Made by a program: the position numbers and the translations under genes. Positions 26,556-35,031 of a DNA stretch of 44,813 nt are shown piece by piece. Source of the DNA: Pseudomonadales bacterium (lineage in GTDB: Bacteria; Pseudomonadota; Gammaproteobacteria; Pseudomonadales; Azotimanducaceae); NCBI GenBank assembly GCA_007131295.1, contig SLQW01000139.1, positions 1-44,813 on the forward strand. Direction: 5' to 3'. The notes under the pieces were generated by a model, which saw only the letters and a program-made list of their open reading frames with translations, ran no database searches and had not been told where the DNA came from. Every line of letters begins with the position of its first letter. The stretch's first letter is position 1.

Positions 26556-27152
26556 ATGAAGCGATCGATACGCACGACCGTGCTGACCATGCTGCTTGCA
26601 GGTCCACTGCTGGCGGCCTGTGGTAACAGCGATGGCAGTCAGGGCCCGGCCTCGAGCCCACCACGCGCGCTCGCCGGCGAGGTCTCGATCAGCGGGCGCT
26701 TCGGTAGTGAGGAGCGAACCCTTCTCAACATCCAGGGCGAGGCCCCGTTCCGCCTGCGTTACAGGCGCGACTTCAATGGCTGGTACGGGCGCACAGACCA
26801 GGTCCGGATCGAAGTGACTGGCCAGCAGGTGATACGGCGAGCCGACGGCACGACGATCGTCAACCGAATCAGTGGTGGAAGCACCCTGGCCGGTTCCCTG
26901 GAAATCAACCTCGGCGAGGACGGCGACTACTACGTGCGCTTCAGCTGCGACGACGTCCCTTACCAGATTCACGCGGACGTCGTCAGACAAGGCCGACTGG
27001 GCGGCATCGACACGCCCTGGGGCGTAGGGCCGAATCCCTTACCGGCGGATGGACGCCACTTCAGCGGCCGGGGGGTGTACCTCAGCCCCGAAGAGGAAGG
27101 CATGAGGGACCGCAGGCGCATCGAGCTGCATTGGAACTTCGCGCCGCCGTGA
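26556..27152 (+). CDS. Orphan lipoprotein of unknown function
   Basis: A 198-aa predicted lipoprotein: signal sequence MKRSIRTTVLTMLLAGPLL and lipobox L19-A-A-C22, with C22 the lipidated residue. The next residues GNSDG lack Asp at +2, which suggests outer-membrane sorting by the E. coli rule. The mature part is rich in beta strands (EVSISGRFGSEERTLLNI, RLRYRRDFNGWYG, GDYYVRFSCDDVPYQI), with SLEINLGEDGDYYVRF reminiscent of a beta-sandwich. No known family recognised. An in-frame upstream ATG at 26511 would hide the signal sequence. It stands alone in the accessory region, facing an RHS remnant on the minus strand. Confidence 0.65.
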   Translation: MKRSIRTTVLTMLLAGPLLAACGNSDGSQGPASSPPRALAGEVSISGRFGSEERTLLNIQGEAPFRLRYRRDFNGWYGRTDQVRIEVTGQQVIRRADGTTIVNRISGGSTLAGSLEINLGEDGDYYVRFSCDDVPYQIHADVVRQGRLGGIDTPWGVGPNPLPADGRHFSGRGVYLSPEEEGMRDRRRIELHWNFAPP

Positions 27153-27179
27153 CCCAACCTGCCCGCCAACCCCATTGGA

Positions 27180-27303
27180 GCCGGGCCACTTCAACTCGTT
27201 GATTTGCATCGCCTTCCTGCGGGACCAGTTCGCCGAAGGCATTGTGGACATAGCTCCAGGCGCCGTGGCCGGGACCTGTCATGCTCTCCTTGCGGCCGCA
27301 CAA
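27180..27303 (-). pseudogene. RHS repeat fragment (YD-repeat)
   Basis: The minus strand reads GRKESMTGPGHGAWSYVHNAFGELVPQ, a close match to an RHS/YD-repeat segment, normally GRK-MTDPD-GAWSY-YNAFGELV-Q-DA. After GELVPQEG the frame is lost (a small indel before DANQ). No flanking RHS sequence is present. It is part of the 382-nt stretch 27153-27534, in which I see no other gene; the rest is unremarkable AT-balanced sequence. Confidence 0.6.
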
Positions 27304-27534
27304 TGCGTCAGAGGCTCGCAGGGTCGGTGGGATAAGTTAACGCTGCCTAGTGGGCGATGCGCAAAATTCGGAAACTGTTCGCTGCGCCGGAACGCGCAGC
27401 TCTGCGTTGCGAAAGCTTGAAATTGCAGTGCTATTCCTGCGCTTCCGCGCCTTGATCTGCACGCCCCGGCTGTGCTCCTTAGTCACCGAACTTCACGCAC
27501 GGCCCACTAGACCTATCCCTGTATGTTAGCTTTC

Positions 27535-27930
27535 CTAATCTCTGTGCCTGCGAATCTCTACGAGTGGTTCACCCGCCGTCAGCATCGAAATCGCACGCGG
27601 CCACGCTGCCAAAACGATTCTGCGAAGCTCCTTGTTCGTGGTATTCCCGCAGCGGAGCCACACCACTTGAGGCGGAACGCCACGTAGCTCCAGAAGTCGC
27701 CTGAAGTCCTCATCCTTGGTGACGAGCACAACGGGGTGCTCCGCAAGTTTTGCGCGCTCGACAATCTCCCGATCTCGGACAGCATGAAGTCCGAGTGACT
27801 CCAGATGCACCGCGTTGACGCCCTGCTCAGTTTTGAGCCAGTACGCAAGGCTAGGAGGGAGCTGAGCATCAATCCACACATGGAAGGAAAGGTCTTCTGA
27901 TCGTCTCCCTCCTCCCCTAACTTCGGGCAC
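27535..27930 (-). CDS. DUF5615 PIN-like toxin
   Basis: A 131-aa protein of the DUF5615 (PIN-like) family, the toxin half of a toxin-antitoxin pair with DUF433 proteins. The conserved parts are VWIDAQLPPSLAYWL, SLGLHAVRDREIVERAK, VVLVTKDEDFRRLLELRGVPPQVVWLRCGN, with Asp residues in WID, RDRE and KDEDF as candidate metal-binding acids of the PIN fold. The expected activity is RNase, known for PIN domains and inferred here. The start is uncertain: the GTG at 27930 gives an extra N-terminal segment MPEVRGGGRR. A shorter start near the V of VWID would suit the usual length. It follows the DUF433 gene by 9 nt, so the two are one operon. Confidence 0.85.
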   Translation of the reverse strand: MPEVRGGGRRSEDLSFHVWIDAQLPPSLAYWLKTEQGVNAVHLESLGLHAVRDREIVERAKLAEHPVVLVTKDEDFRRLLELRGVPPQVVWLRCGNTTNKELRRIVLAAWPRAISMLTAGEPLVEIRRHRD

Positions 27931-27939
27931 GGGCTCATC

Positions 27940-28170
27940 TCACGCGGCAAGGACAGGATGATCTAGCTGACGTGCGGCATACAGCAGGCTTGCCGAGACA
28001 TCCTCAGCTTCGAGATACGGGTAGTCCGCCAAGATCTGATCTGGCGTTTCTCCCGCTGCGAGAAGTTCGAGTACGTCGATGACACGGATGCGCATCCCAC
28101 GGATGCAAGGACGACCCCCGCACTGCTCCGGATCGACCGTGATTCGTGCCAGGAGGTCAGCTTCACTCAT
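27940..28170 (-). CDS. DUF433 antitoxin
   Basis: A 76-aa DUF433 protein. The family signature is complete: ITVDPEQCGGRPCIRGMRIRVIDVLELLAAGETPDQILADYPYLEAEDVSASLLYAARQ, a helix-turn-helix-like DNA-binding antitoxin. The ATG at 28170 follows GGAGAGA, and an in-frame extension to 28230 has no similarity. It is upstream of and close to the DUF5615 toxin. Such antitoxins are expected to repress their own promoter, which should lie in the about 70-nt gap 28171-28246 before the RHS remnant. The pair is intact and probably functional. Confidence 0.9.
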   Translation of the reverse strand: MSEADLLARITVDPEQCGGRPCIRGMRIRVIDVLELLAAGETPDQILADYPYLEAEDVSASLLYAARQLDHPVLAA

Positions 28171-28246
28171 AAGACATCTCTCCCATTGACACCGTGCCGA
28201 GCACAACAGTATGCGCTGCGACGGCTTCACGTCTAGCCTGCAGGTC

Positions 28247-28547
28247 TCACCGATTCACGATCAGCGTCACCGAGCCCAGGTGGTCGTGGAACAGGGCATG
28301 CCCTTCACTCGTCCCGCCCGTCACCGTCACCACCACCCCGCCCGGCAGGTAGCGCTTGAACTCCGTCCGCCCGGGCGAATGATGATCTCCACGCTGCCCA
28401 CGTAGCGGGTGGTCGTCGTCCCGCTGCTCGTGCTGTCCGTGCGCTGGTAGCGCTCCCGCATCGGACCATTCGGCGCTGAACTGCGCCTCGATCACCTGGT
28501 CCAGATAGCCCTGGGCGTTGTAGACGTGCTCGGCGCCCCGGTCGACT
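28247..28547 (-). pseudogene. RHS core remnant with frameshifts
   Basis: The minus strand encodes parts of the C-terminal RHS core in three frames. From 5' to 3': EHVYNAQGYLDQVIEA; then in another frame NGPMRERYQRTDSTSSGTTTT followed by RYVGSVEII; then after another shift RTEFKRYLPGGVVVTVTG and HALFHDHLGSVTLIVNR with TGA. Intact RHS proteins have GPD-RYQRTD--TTTRYVGNVEII--RYL--DHLGSV in one frame. At least two frameshifts are therefore present. The RHS toxin tip and upstream repeats are absent. The 224 nt beyond (28548-28771) contain no recognisable gene. Confidence 0.75.
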
Positions 28548-28771
28548 GAACCACCCCGGGATGTCCGGAGCGATCGGCTGCTTCGGTCCCACAACTCTTC
28601 TCAGAACGAACCACTCCAGAAGGACATCTCGAAGCAGCAACTTGTCGGCTTCCTGCACGCTCGGGAGCCGATCAAGAGGTTTGGCATCGACTGGCCAAAG
28701 AGGGGGCCTTCACGGCGGCAACGGTCAACCGCACGCTTATGGAATCGGTTACCGTTCCGGGCTGGAGCGCC

Positions 28772-29260
28772 TCAGAAATCTGGAGCGGGCTCCGGGCGGG
28801 GCCAGTGGCGCTGCAGGATGCGGGCGCAGACGACTGCCGAGGTCATGGCCGCAGCCACCTTGAACTGGACGAACCAGTCCGACCAGGCTTCGAGTGAATA
28901 GAGGTCATTGGCATAGACCATCGGCAGGAGGCCGACACCCGCTGCCAACAGCGCGAAGACGCCGCTCGGCGGCGCGGGCTGCCTGCTGCACAGCACTCGC
29001 AATGCACACACTAGACCCGTGCAGACGGCCGTCACCGCGCCTGCCAGGTACGCGACCGGTATGAATACGGCGGCCATCTGTGCGCCGAAGGCATAGAAGA
29101 AGAGCATCGCAATGACCAGGTCGATCGGACCCTGAGCCGTCACCTCACCCACGCCCGCCATCGTGATGTAGCAGAGCGAGAAGGCAATCCCGCCGACCAG
29201 CGGCCCTACCAGGACGAATATGACCAGGGTGCGCCGCATGGCACGCCCTCGGTAACTCAT
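28772..29260 (-). CDS. Unknown four-helix membrane protein
   Basis: A 162-aa protein with about four transmembrane segments: RRTLVIFVLVGPLVGGIAFSL, DLVIAMLFFYAFGAQMAAVFIPVAYLAGAVTAV (one or two), GVFALLAAGVGLLPMV and FKVAAAMTSAVVCARIL. No family is recognised. Its ATG overlaps the stop of the upstream gene (ATGA at 29257-29260), so it is translationally coupled to it. The pair sits beside an RHS remnant. An immunity-like or envelope-maintenance role is possible but only inferred. Confidence 0.7.
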   Translation of the reverse strand: MSYRGRAMRRTLVIFVLVGPLVGGIAFSLCYITMAGVGEVTAQGPIDLVIAMLFFYAFGAQMAAVFIPVAYLAGAVTAVCTGLVCALRVLCSRQPAPPSGVFALLAAGVGLLPMVYANDLYSLEAWSDWFVQFKVAAAMTSAVVCARILQRHWPRPEPAPDF

Positions 29261-30066
29261 CTGACGCTGCCTCCGTCGCTGCCCATAGGGAATCCGGCAA
29301 ACGGATCATCGAAACAAAGGGGATCGTCTTCCGGAACCCTCACCCACTCGCGCAGCTTGCGCGCCATGTGAGCGATGACCTCCTCACGCAGGTGAATGTT
29401 TTCGTCGCTGAGGCGCACGCTGAGCGTCATGTCCCGCGCAATGCGCGGGCGAAAGTGGCAGGAGACAAACCGGTTGGTGTTCGGGCGAAGCCCACCTTGC
29501 CAGCTGCACAAAGCCACCAGCCAGTCCCGGGCCGGCACGTAGCCGTCGTACTCGCGCGGGTCGATCGTCGACACCCACCATCTCGGGCGGCGGTGCTCGG
29601 GATGCACGATTCGATAGTAGCCAGGCGGATGGGGATTGGTCTCGACGACGTAGTCTCCGTACATCTCCCCGTTCCGGGTAAAGACTTGCCGCAGCAGAGA
29701 GTCGGGGGAATCGCGATAGAAGTCGGGCTTCGCTCGGGTATGGATGTGGACCGAAGCGGACACTCTGGTATCCACCCCCTCGATCGTCCGCCGATAGCCT
29801 GGAATGTGCGCGGCCAGATGCGCACTCGACCAGTAGACGCTGACCACGCGCTGCTTCTCGCCGCCCCGGAGCGTCTGTTCCAGCCACTTCATGACTCCCA
29901 CTCCCAGCGCCGCCGGGAACTCCCCGACGTGCTGCGGTGGAATCGTCCACCGATAACCGCACCGCTCCGGTACCGGAGCGCTGCCGGCGCGGTCGATCAC
30001 CCCGTGCCACGCACCCAGTGCTACCAGCAGAGCGACGAGCAAGGCATAGCCGAACACGACAGGCAC
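29257..30066 (-). CDS. Unknown protein, N-terminal membrane anchor, periplasmic domain
   Basis: A 269-aa protein that begins with a single hydrophobic helix (VVFGYALLVALLVALG) and continues as a soluble domain with many aromatic residues. Segments such as CGYRWTIPPQHVGEFPAALG, VYWSSAHLAAHIPGYRR, YYRIVHPEHRRPRWWVSTI, DWLVALCSWQGGLR, RFVSCHFRPRIARDMTLSVRLSDENIHLREEVIAHMARKLREWV are distinctive but match no family I can name. Four cysteines in the domain could form periplasmic disulfides. The start is a GTG at 30066, taken because the hydrophobic helix follows. It overlaps the next gene by 4 nt. The pair could be immunity or accessory proteins for the decayed RHS locus. Confidence 0.7.
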   Translation of the reverse strand: MPVVFGYALLVALLVALGAWHGVIDRAGSAPVPERCGYRWTIPPQHVGEFPAALGVGVMKWLEQTLRGGEKQRVVSVYWSSAHLAAHIPGYRRTIEGVDTRVSASVHIHTRAKPDFYRDSPDSLLRQVFTRNGEMYGDYVVETNPHPPGYYRIVHPEHRRPRWWVSTIDPREYDGYVPARDWLVALCSWQGGLRPNTNRFVSCHFRPRIARDMTLSVRLSDENIHLREEVIAHMARKLREWVRVPEDDPLCFDDPFAGFPMGSDGGSVR

Positions 30067-30108
30067 CCTGGTCCACCCTCTCAGCTGCAGGATAACCTTA
30101 TTTCGGTT

Positions 30109-30314
30109 TTAGCCGAGCTCCCGCTCCGCGCGCTCGAACCACGCCATGACCTGCTGGCGATGGGCGTCGCCCCAGACCTCGACGAAGCGCTGCGTGTGGT
30201 GCAGGCGCGGATTCGCGAGTTCCTTCAACCGGCGCTGCACGAACGCTTTCGTCAGCGGGATTCCGCAGTCGACGGTTATGCACTCCTTCCAGTCTTCGTA
30301 CGTATCCAGAGGTC

Positions 30315-30318
<4 letters not shown>
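30109..30318 (-). CDS. Conserved small protein of the G3E GTPase operon
   Basis: A 69-aa protein, MRPLDTYEDWKECITVDCGIPLTKAFV at the start, then HHTQRFVEVWGDAHRQQVMAWFERAERE. I recall very similar short proteins in Gammaproteobacteria but no established name or function. Its ATG overlaps the stop of the upstream G3E GTPase gene by 4 nt (ATGA), so the two are translated together. The protein has two Cys, three His and two Trp residues, in a form that could bind a metal, although no classical motif is visible. It ends the Zur-type operon and may help the GTPase deliver metal, which is inference. Confidence 0.75.
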
Positions 30319-31387
<1,069 letters not shown>

Positions 31388-31391
<4 letters not shown>

Positions 31392-31858
31392 GCACTCTCT
31401 CCGCGACAGCCGGCACAGCGACCACTGACTTCGAGCGTGCAGGCATAAGTTTGGAACCCCCGACGTTCCGCCAGTTTCAGCAAATCGGCATGCGCGCCGG
31501 CAGCTGGCGCCTCGACGACACAGCCGCAGCAGCTGCAGACGCAAAGGAGTAGAGGTCGCTCGAGATCCGAAGACTCACGGGCGATCCACGCATTCCTACT
31601 TTCGATACGGCTTGCCAGTCCTGCTCGCTGAAGAAAGTCGAGCGCACGATAAACCGTGGGTGGCGACACCTTATGCGCAGACACCTGCTCGAGCCGGCTA
31701 CGCAACGCGTAGGCACCGATGGGTTCGTCTGCCTGCCGCAGGAGATCGAGCACCCGCTGTCGCATGGGTGTCAGCGTCGCTGCGCCGACCACCGCCCGGC
31801 CCCGAGCGCCTCGCAAGGAGGAGATAAGCGGAGCATCGTGTGGTGATCGGCGCGCCAT
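31388..31858 (-). CDS. zur: Fur-family repressor, Zur-like
   Basis: A 156-aa Fur-family protein with a winged helix (PMRQRVLDLLRQADEPIGAYALRSRLEQV...VSPPTVYRALDFLQRAGLASRIESRNAW) and a C-terminal metal-binding domain. Structural zinc ligands are seen as a CVCSCCGC cluster (C106-C113) and the C148-x-x-C151 pair, as in Zur rather than Fur. The long N-terminal extension of about 20 residues is unusual. The ATG at 31858 is preferred over a TTG further upstream. It lies in an operon with a G3E GTPase, and a Zur-box-like dyad at 32811-32827 precedes the operon. Both support autoregulation by zinc. The gene symbol rests on context and motifs, not on a computed tree. Confidence 0.82.
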
Positions 31859-31875
31859 GACTTTGGTCCCTGTAT

Positions 31876-32763
31876 TCAATCCGCGTCGTTTTCCTGAAGG
31901 AATGCGGCAAACAGGGAAGCGAGCAGATCGCCCGCCTCCTCCGGGACGAAGTGGCCAATGCCCGGCAGGTGAACAGAGCGGTGCTGGGGAAAAGCAGTCC
32001 CGAGCTCCCGGGTCGCCGCATCGATGTCCAAGGTCGCATCGAGACCGCCGTAGACCAGAAGCGTCGCCTGTTGCGAAAGCACCCTCCCCGTCGCAGGCTC
32101 GGCAACGGGAGCAAGGTCGGTGTCCTCGAGCAGCCGCAGAGCGGCTTCACGCGCACGTGGACAGCGAAAAACGGCCGCATAGCCTTCCGCTTGCGTATTG
32201 CCGAGAGTGAAACCGTGACCACCGCCCATGCGCCGCATGACGCCTGGAAGCAGCGTGTCGAAGTCGTCGAACAGAGCAGCCAGACGACCGTCTGCCTGAC
32301 GGTCTAGCAGCCACTCGTACCAGGATGACCCGAGCATCGGCGCCGAGGTGGCGCAGCCGCTGACGAAGCAGCAGCGGCGGACCGCATCCTGGCGGTTCGC
32401 GACGAAGTCGAGGGCCAACCTCACGCCCGAACCATGGGCGAGGAGATCGACGCTGCTCACAGCCGCCGCTTCGAGCAGCGCATCGAGCAACGCAGTCATC
32501 GCGGGAGGAGAGAATGGCCCGGTCCCGGGATCGCTGCAGCCGAAGCCAGGCAGGTCCACGGCCAGCACGCGCCAGTCGCTCGTCAGCGCATTGAGCGGCT
32601 GCCGGAACAGAAGGCTCCAGGTCGGGAATCCATGCAGGCACAGAATAACCGGAGCATCGCGCGGGCCCACGTCCACGTAGTGCACGCGACCATCCTGCCA
32701 GGGCAGAAAGCGGGGCGGATACGGCAAGAGCTGGCTTAAAGTTGGTGCCGTGGAGAGTGACAT
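31876..32763 (-). CDS. Dehalogenase-like alpha/beta hydrolase lacking the usual nucleophile
   Basis: A 295-aa alpha/beta hydrolase most like the haloalkane dehalogenase/epoxide hydrolase branch: oxyanion loop LCLHGFPTWSLLFR (about 42-54), RVLAVDLPGFGCSD, a cap domain, and the C-terminal His segment GIGHFVPEEAGDLLA. At the nucleophile elbow the sequence is LLAHGSGVRLALD (108-120). Aligned with VQDWGG or GHSMGG, the nucleophile position is G111, with S112 next to it. So the enzyme may be inactive or have a shifted nucleophile. It is the first gene of the operon hydrolase-zur-G3E-small protein; the gap to zur is only 17 nt. AGGAAGG precedes the ATG. Confidence 0.85.
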   Translation of the reverse strand: MSLSTAPTLSQLLPYPPRFLPWQDGRVHYVDVGPRDAPVILCLHGFPTWSLLFRQPLNALTSDWRVLAVDLPGFGCSDPGTGPFSPPAMTALLDALLEAAAVSSVDLLAHGSGVRLALDFVANRQDAVRRCCFVSGCATSAPMLGSSWYEWLLDRQADGRLAALFDDFDTLLPGVMRRMGGGHGFTLGNTQAEGYAAVFRCPRAREAALRLLEDTDLAPVAEPATGRVLSQQATLLVYGGLDATLDIDAATRELGTAFPQHRSVHLPGIGHFVPEEAGDLLASLFAAFLQENDAD

Positions 32764-32810
32764 GTAGGACCTTCCTGGACGTTGGGCACAGGCGTGACGC
32801 AATCTAAGAG

Positions 32811-32827
32811 ACGTTATAACATATCAT
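32811..32827. promoter_or_regulatory. Zur-box-like dyad between divergent genes
   Basis: ACGTTATAACATATCAT fits the gammaproteobacterial Zur consensus ATGTTATA-n-TATAACAT at 13 of 16 defined positions. It is in the 104-nt gap between the hydrolase-zur-GTPase operon (-) and the alcohol dehydrogenase gene (+), 48 nt from the former start and 41 nt from the latter. Position and operon content fit a zinc-responsive operator; binding has not been shown. Confidence 0.6.
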
Positions 32828-32867
32828 CTCAAAACCCCATCCGCTTCACGCCTTTCTCGGAGTTCCT

Positions 32868-34004
32868 ATGGCCACGCTGACTTTCCTGACCACCACCCTG
32901 TTCGACCACGGCGTCAGCCGGCAACTGGTCGATGTATTGCGCATGCACGGCATCTCGCGTCCGCTCCTGTGCACGGATCGCGGGCTGGTCGCGGCGGGAA
33001 TCGTGGAGAAGATCGAAACCGTAATCTCGAATTCGGTGCAATCGGTGCGCTTTGACGAAACGCCGGAGAATCCCACCGAGGAAGCAGTGCTGGCGGCGGC
33101 GGAGCGCTACCGCGCCGAGGGCTGCGACGGACTCATTGCGGTCGGTGGAGGCTCCAGCATCGACCTCGCCAAGGCCGTTGCGCTGCGCGTCACGCACGAC
33201 GGTGACCTGATGCAGTACACCGCCGGAGAGGGTGGGATAGAGCGCATCGGCCCGGTCGCGCCGCTGGTGGCCATTCCGACCACAGCGGGTACCGGCAGCG
33301 AGGTGTCCAGTGGTTCGGTGGTCATCATGAACAATGGCGAGAAGCTGATTTTCGCCAGCCGCCACCTGATACCACGTACTGCCGTGTGCGATCCGGAGCT
33401 GACGTTCGGGCTGCCACCTCTGCTCACTGCAGCCACCGGCATGGACGCCATGACCCACTGCATTGAGGCGGTGCTGTCGCCGCAGGTGAATCCGCCAGCA
33501 GAAGCCGTCGGACTCGACGGCTTACGGCGCGGACTCGGTCATGGCCACCTTCTGGCAGCGGTAAAGGACGGTCAGGACCCGGACGCGCGCTGGAACATGA
33601 TGATGGCCTCCACCGAGGGCGCCATGGCATTCAGCAAGGGCCTTGGCGCGGTTCACGCCATGAGCCATGCCTGTGGTGCCCTGCCCGGACTGCGCCTGCA
33701 TCACGGCACGCTGAACGCCGTGTTCCTGCCGACGGTGCTGCGCTTCAACGCCGATCACGTCGGCGACAAGTACGACCGGATCCGGGAAGCCGCCTGCCTC
33801 GATGCCAATACGGATCTCGCTGACTACATCGAGCAGCTCAATGCCAGCCTGGGGCTGCCTCCGAACCTCGCGGCCATGGGTGTGACTTCCGATCAGATCC
33901 CCGGCCTCGCTGCACACGCTGTACGTGACGTCTGCACCTTCACGAACCCGCGCCCGGCAAGCGCCGACGACTATGCAAAGCTCATCGAGGCGGCCATGGG
34001 GTGA
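32868..34004 (+). CDS. Iron-containing (type III) alcohol dehydrogenase
   Basis: A 378-aa group III alcohol dehydrogenase, using NAD(P)H and a divalent metal. The nucleotide site GGGSSID is at residues 93-99 and PTTAGTGSEVS follows. Metal ligands are D193 and H197 (GMDAMTHCIEA), H263 (AVHAMSHACG) and H279 (LHHGTLNA); all are present. The ATG has GGAG upstream. The stop codon overlaps the GTG start of the AraC regulator (GTGA), so the two are coupled. The gene is divergent from the Zur-box operon, and the dyad at 32811 could affect it too. The substrate is unknown: aldehydes, lactaldehyde or hydroxy acids are typical. Its link to a siderophore-type regulator is unusual. Confidence 0.92.
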   Translation: MATLTFLTTTLFDHGVSRQLVDVLRMHGISRPLLCTDRGLVAAGIVEKIETVISNSVQSVRFDETPENPTEEAVLAAAERYRAEGCDGLIAVGGGSSIDLAKAVALRVTHDGDLMQYTAGEGGIERIGPVAPLVAIPTTAGTGSEVSSGSVVIMNNGEKLIFASRHLIPRTAVCDPELTFGLPPLLTAATGMDAMTHCIEAVLSPQVNPPAEAVGLDGLRRGLGHGHLLAAVKDGQDPDARWNMMMASTEGAMAFSKGLGAVHAMSHACGALPGLRLHHGTLNAVFLPTVLRFNADHVGDKYDRIREAACLDANTDLADYIEQLNASLGLPPNLAAMGVTSDQIPGLAAHAVRDVCTFTNPRPASADDYAKLIEAAMG

Positions 34005-34948
34005 CCCGGCACGCGCCCAGGGAGGACCGTCGCGACTGGCAAATCACGTCCAGCGCGACCGGTCAGCACGTCGAGACGCTACAGCTGCGTCCAGGCATGA
34101 CCCTCGTCAAGTCGGAGTTCGACGGCGGGCCGGACTGCCTGTTTCATTTCGTCGAACCGGACGACGTGTTCGGCATCGGCTTTCACATCAAAGGCGGCAG
34201 CCGCTTCGACATGGATCGCTGCCGCTTCGACACGCACCCCCTCGACGTTTGGGCTGGCACGGCGCCACGCAGCTCAGCTTCCTCCTTCAGGCTGTCGCGG
34301 CACGGCTTTCGGACCGTTTCGCTCCGCTTCGATCCGGATGTGATTCAAGAGCTGCTGCAGCAGTACGGTCGAGAGCGAGGGGCCCTTGTCGATATGGCCC
34401 GCCTCGCTCGCGAGGAAGTGGCTGTGGCGCGCCTGTCCTCGCTCGACCCGGCCGCGGCCCGACTGGTCGAGGCGATGTTCGTCACGCGGTATACGGGAAA
34501 CGTCCGACTCCTCTTTCTCGAGTCCTGTGCCCTCGGGCTGCTGGCGGCGCAGTTCGACGCCACGACCCTCAACCAGCGGCGGACGGCCGCGGCGCCGGAG
34601 CGCAGCCTCGCGCAAAAGCTGCAGGCCGCACGCGATCACCTGGACGAGAACCTGGCCGAGCCGCCTACGATCAGAGCCCTCGCCCGGATCGTCGGCACGA
34701 ACGAGTTCACTTTGAAACGCGGCTTCAAGGAGGCGTTCGGCTCCACCATCTTCGGCTATGTCCGGCAGCGGCGCATGGAGCGCGCCGTGGCAGATCTCCA
34801 CGACGGCCGGTCCGTAAATGAGACAGCGCTCTGCGCCGGCTACGAATCTCCACGTTCATTCGCCGATGCCTTTCGACGGCACTTCGGCGTTCTGCCCAGC
34901 GCCGTAACGCGTCGGGTACGAGCGCAGATTCCCGCTCGCCGCAGCTGA
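34001..34948 (+). CDS. PchR-like AraC-family regulator
   Basis: A 315-aa AraC/XylS regulator. The C-terminal DNA-binding domain (from about 210) has two helix-turn-helix motifs: PPTIRALARIVGTNEFTLKRGFKEAFGSTIFGYVRQRRMERA and SVNETALCAGYESPRSFADAFRRHFGVLP. The first HTH with GTNEFTLKRGFKEAFG is characteristic of PchR, the pyochelin-responsive activator; the N-terminal domain would bind a ferric siderophore. The GTG at 34001 overlaps the stop of the dehydrogenase gene by 4 nt. The TBDT gene begins 83 nt downstream, matching the usual regulator-receptor arrangement. PchR-type control of that receptor is inference from family and position. Confidence 0.88.
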   Translation: MTRHAPREDRRDWQITSSATGQHVETLQLRPGMTLVKSEFDGGPDCLFHFVEPDDVFGIGFHIKGGSRFDMDRCRFDTHPLDVWAGTAPRSSASSFRLSRHGFRTVSLRFDPDVIQELLQQYGRERGALVDMARLAREEVAVARLSSLDPAAARLVEAMFVTRYTGNVRLLFLESCALGLLAAQFDATTLNQRRTAAAPERSLAQKLQAARDHLDENLAEPPTIRALARIVGTNEFTLKRGFKEAFGSTIFGYVRQRRMERAVADLHDGRSVNETALCAGYESPRSFADAFRRHFGVLPSAVTRRVRAQIPARRS

Positions 34949-35031
34949 AACTCCCGCTCACCGCAGACGCGCCTAGTGCCCGAGCCGGTAATTTCGACCA
35001 GGTTTCGGTAGCTTCCAGAGAGACCGCGTCG

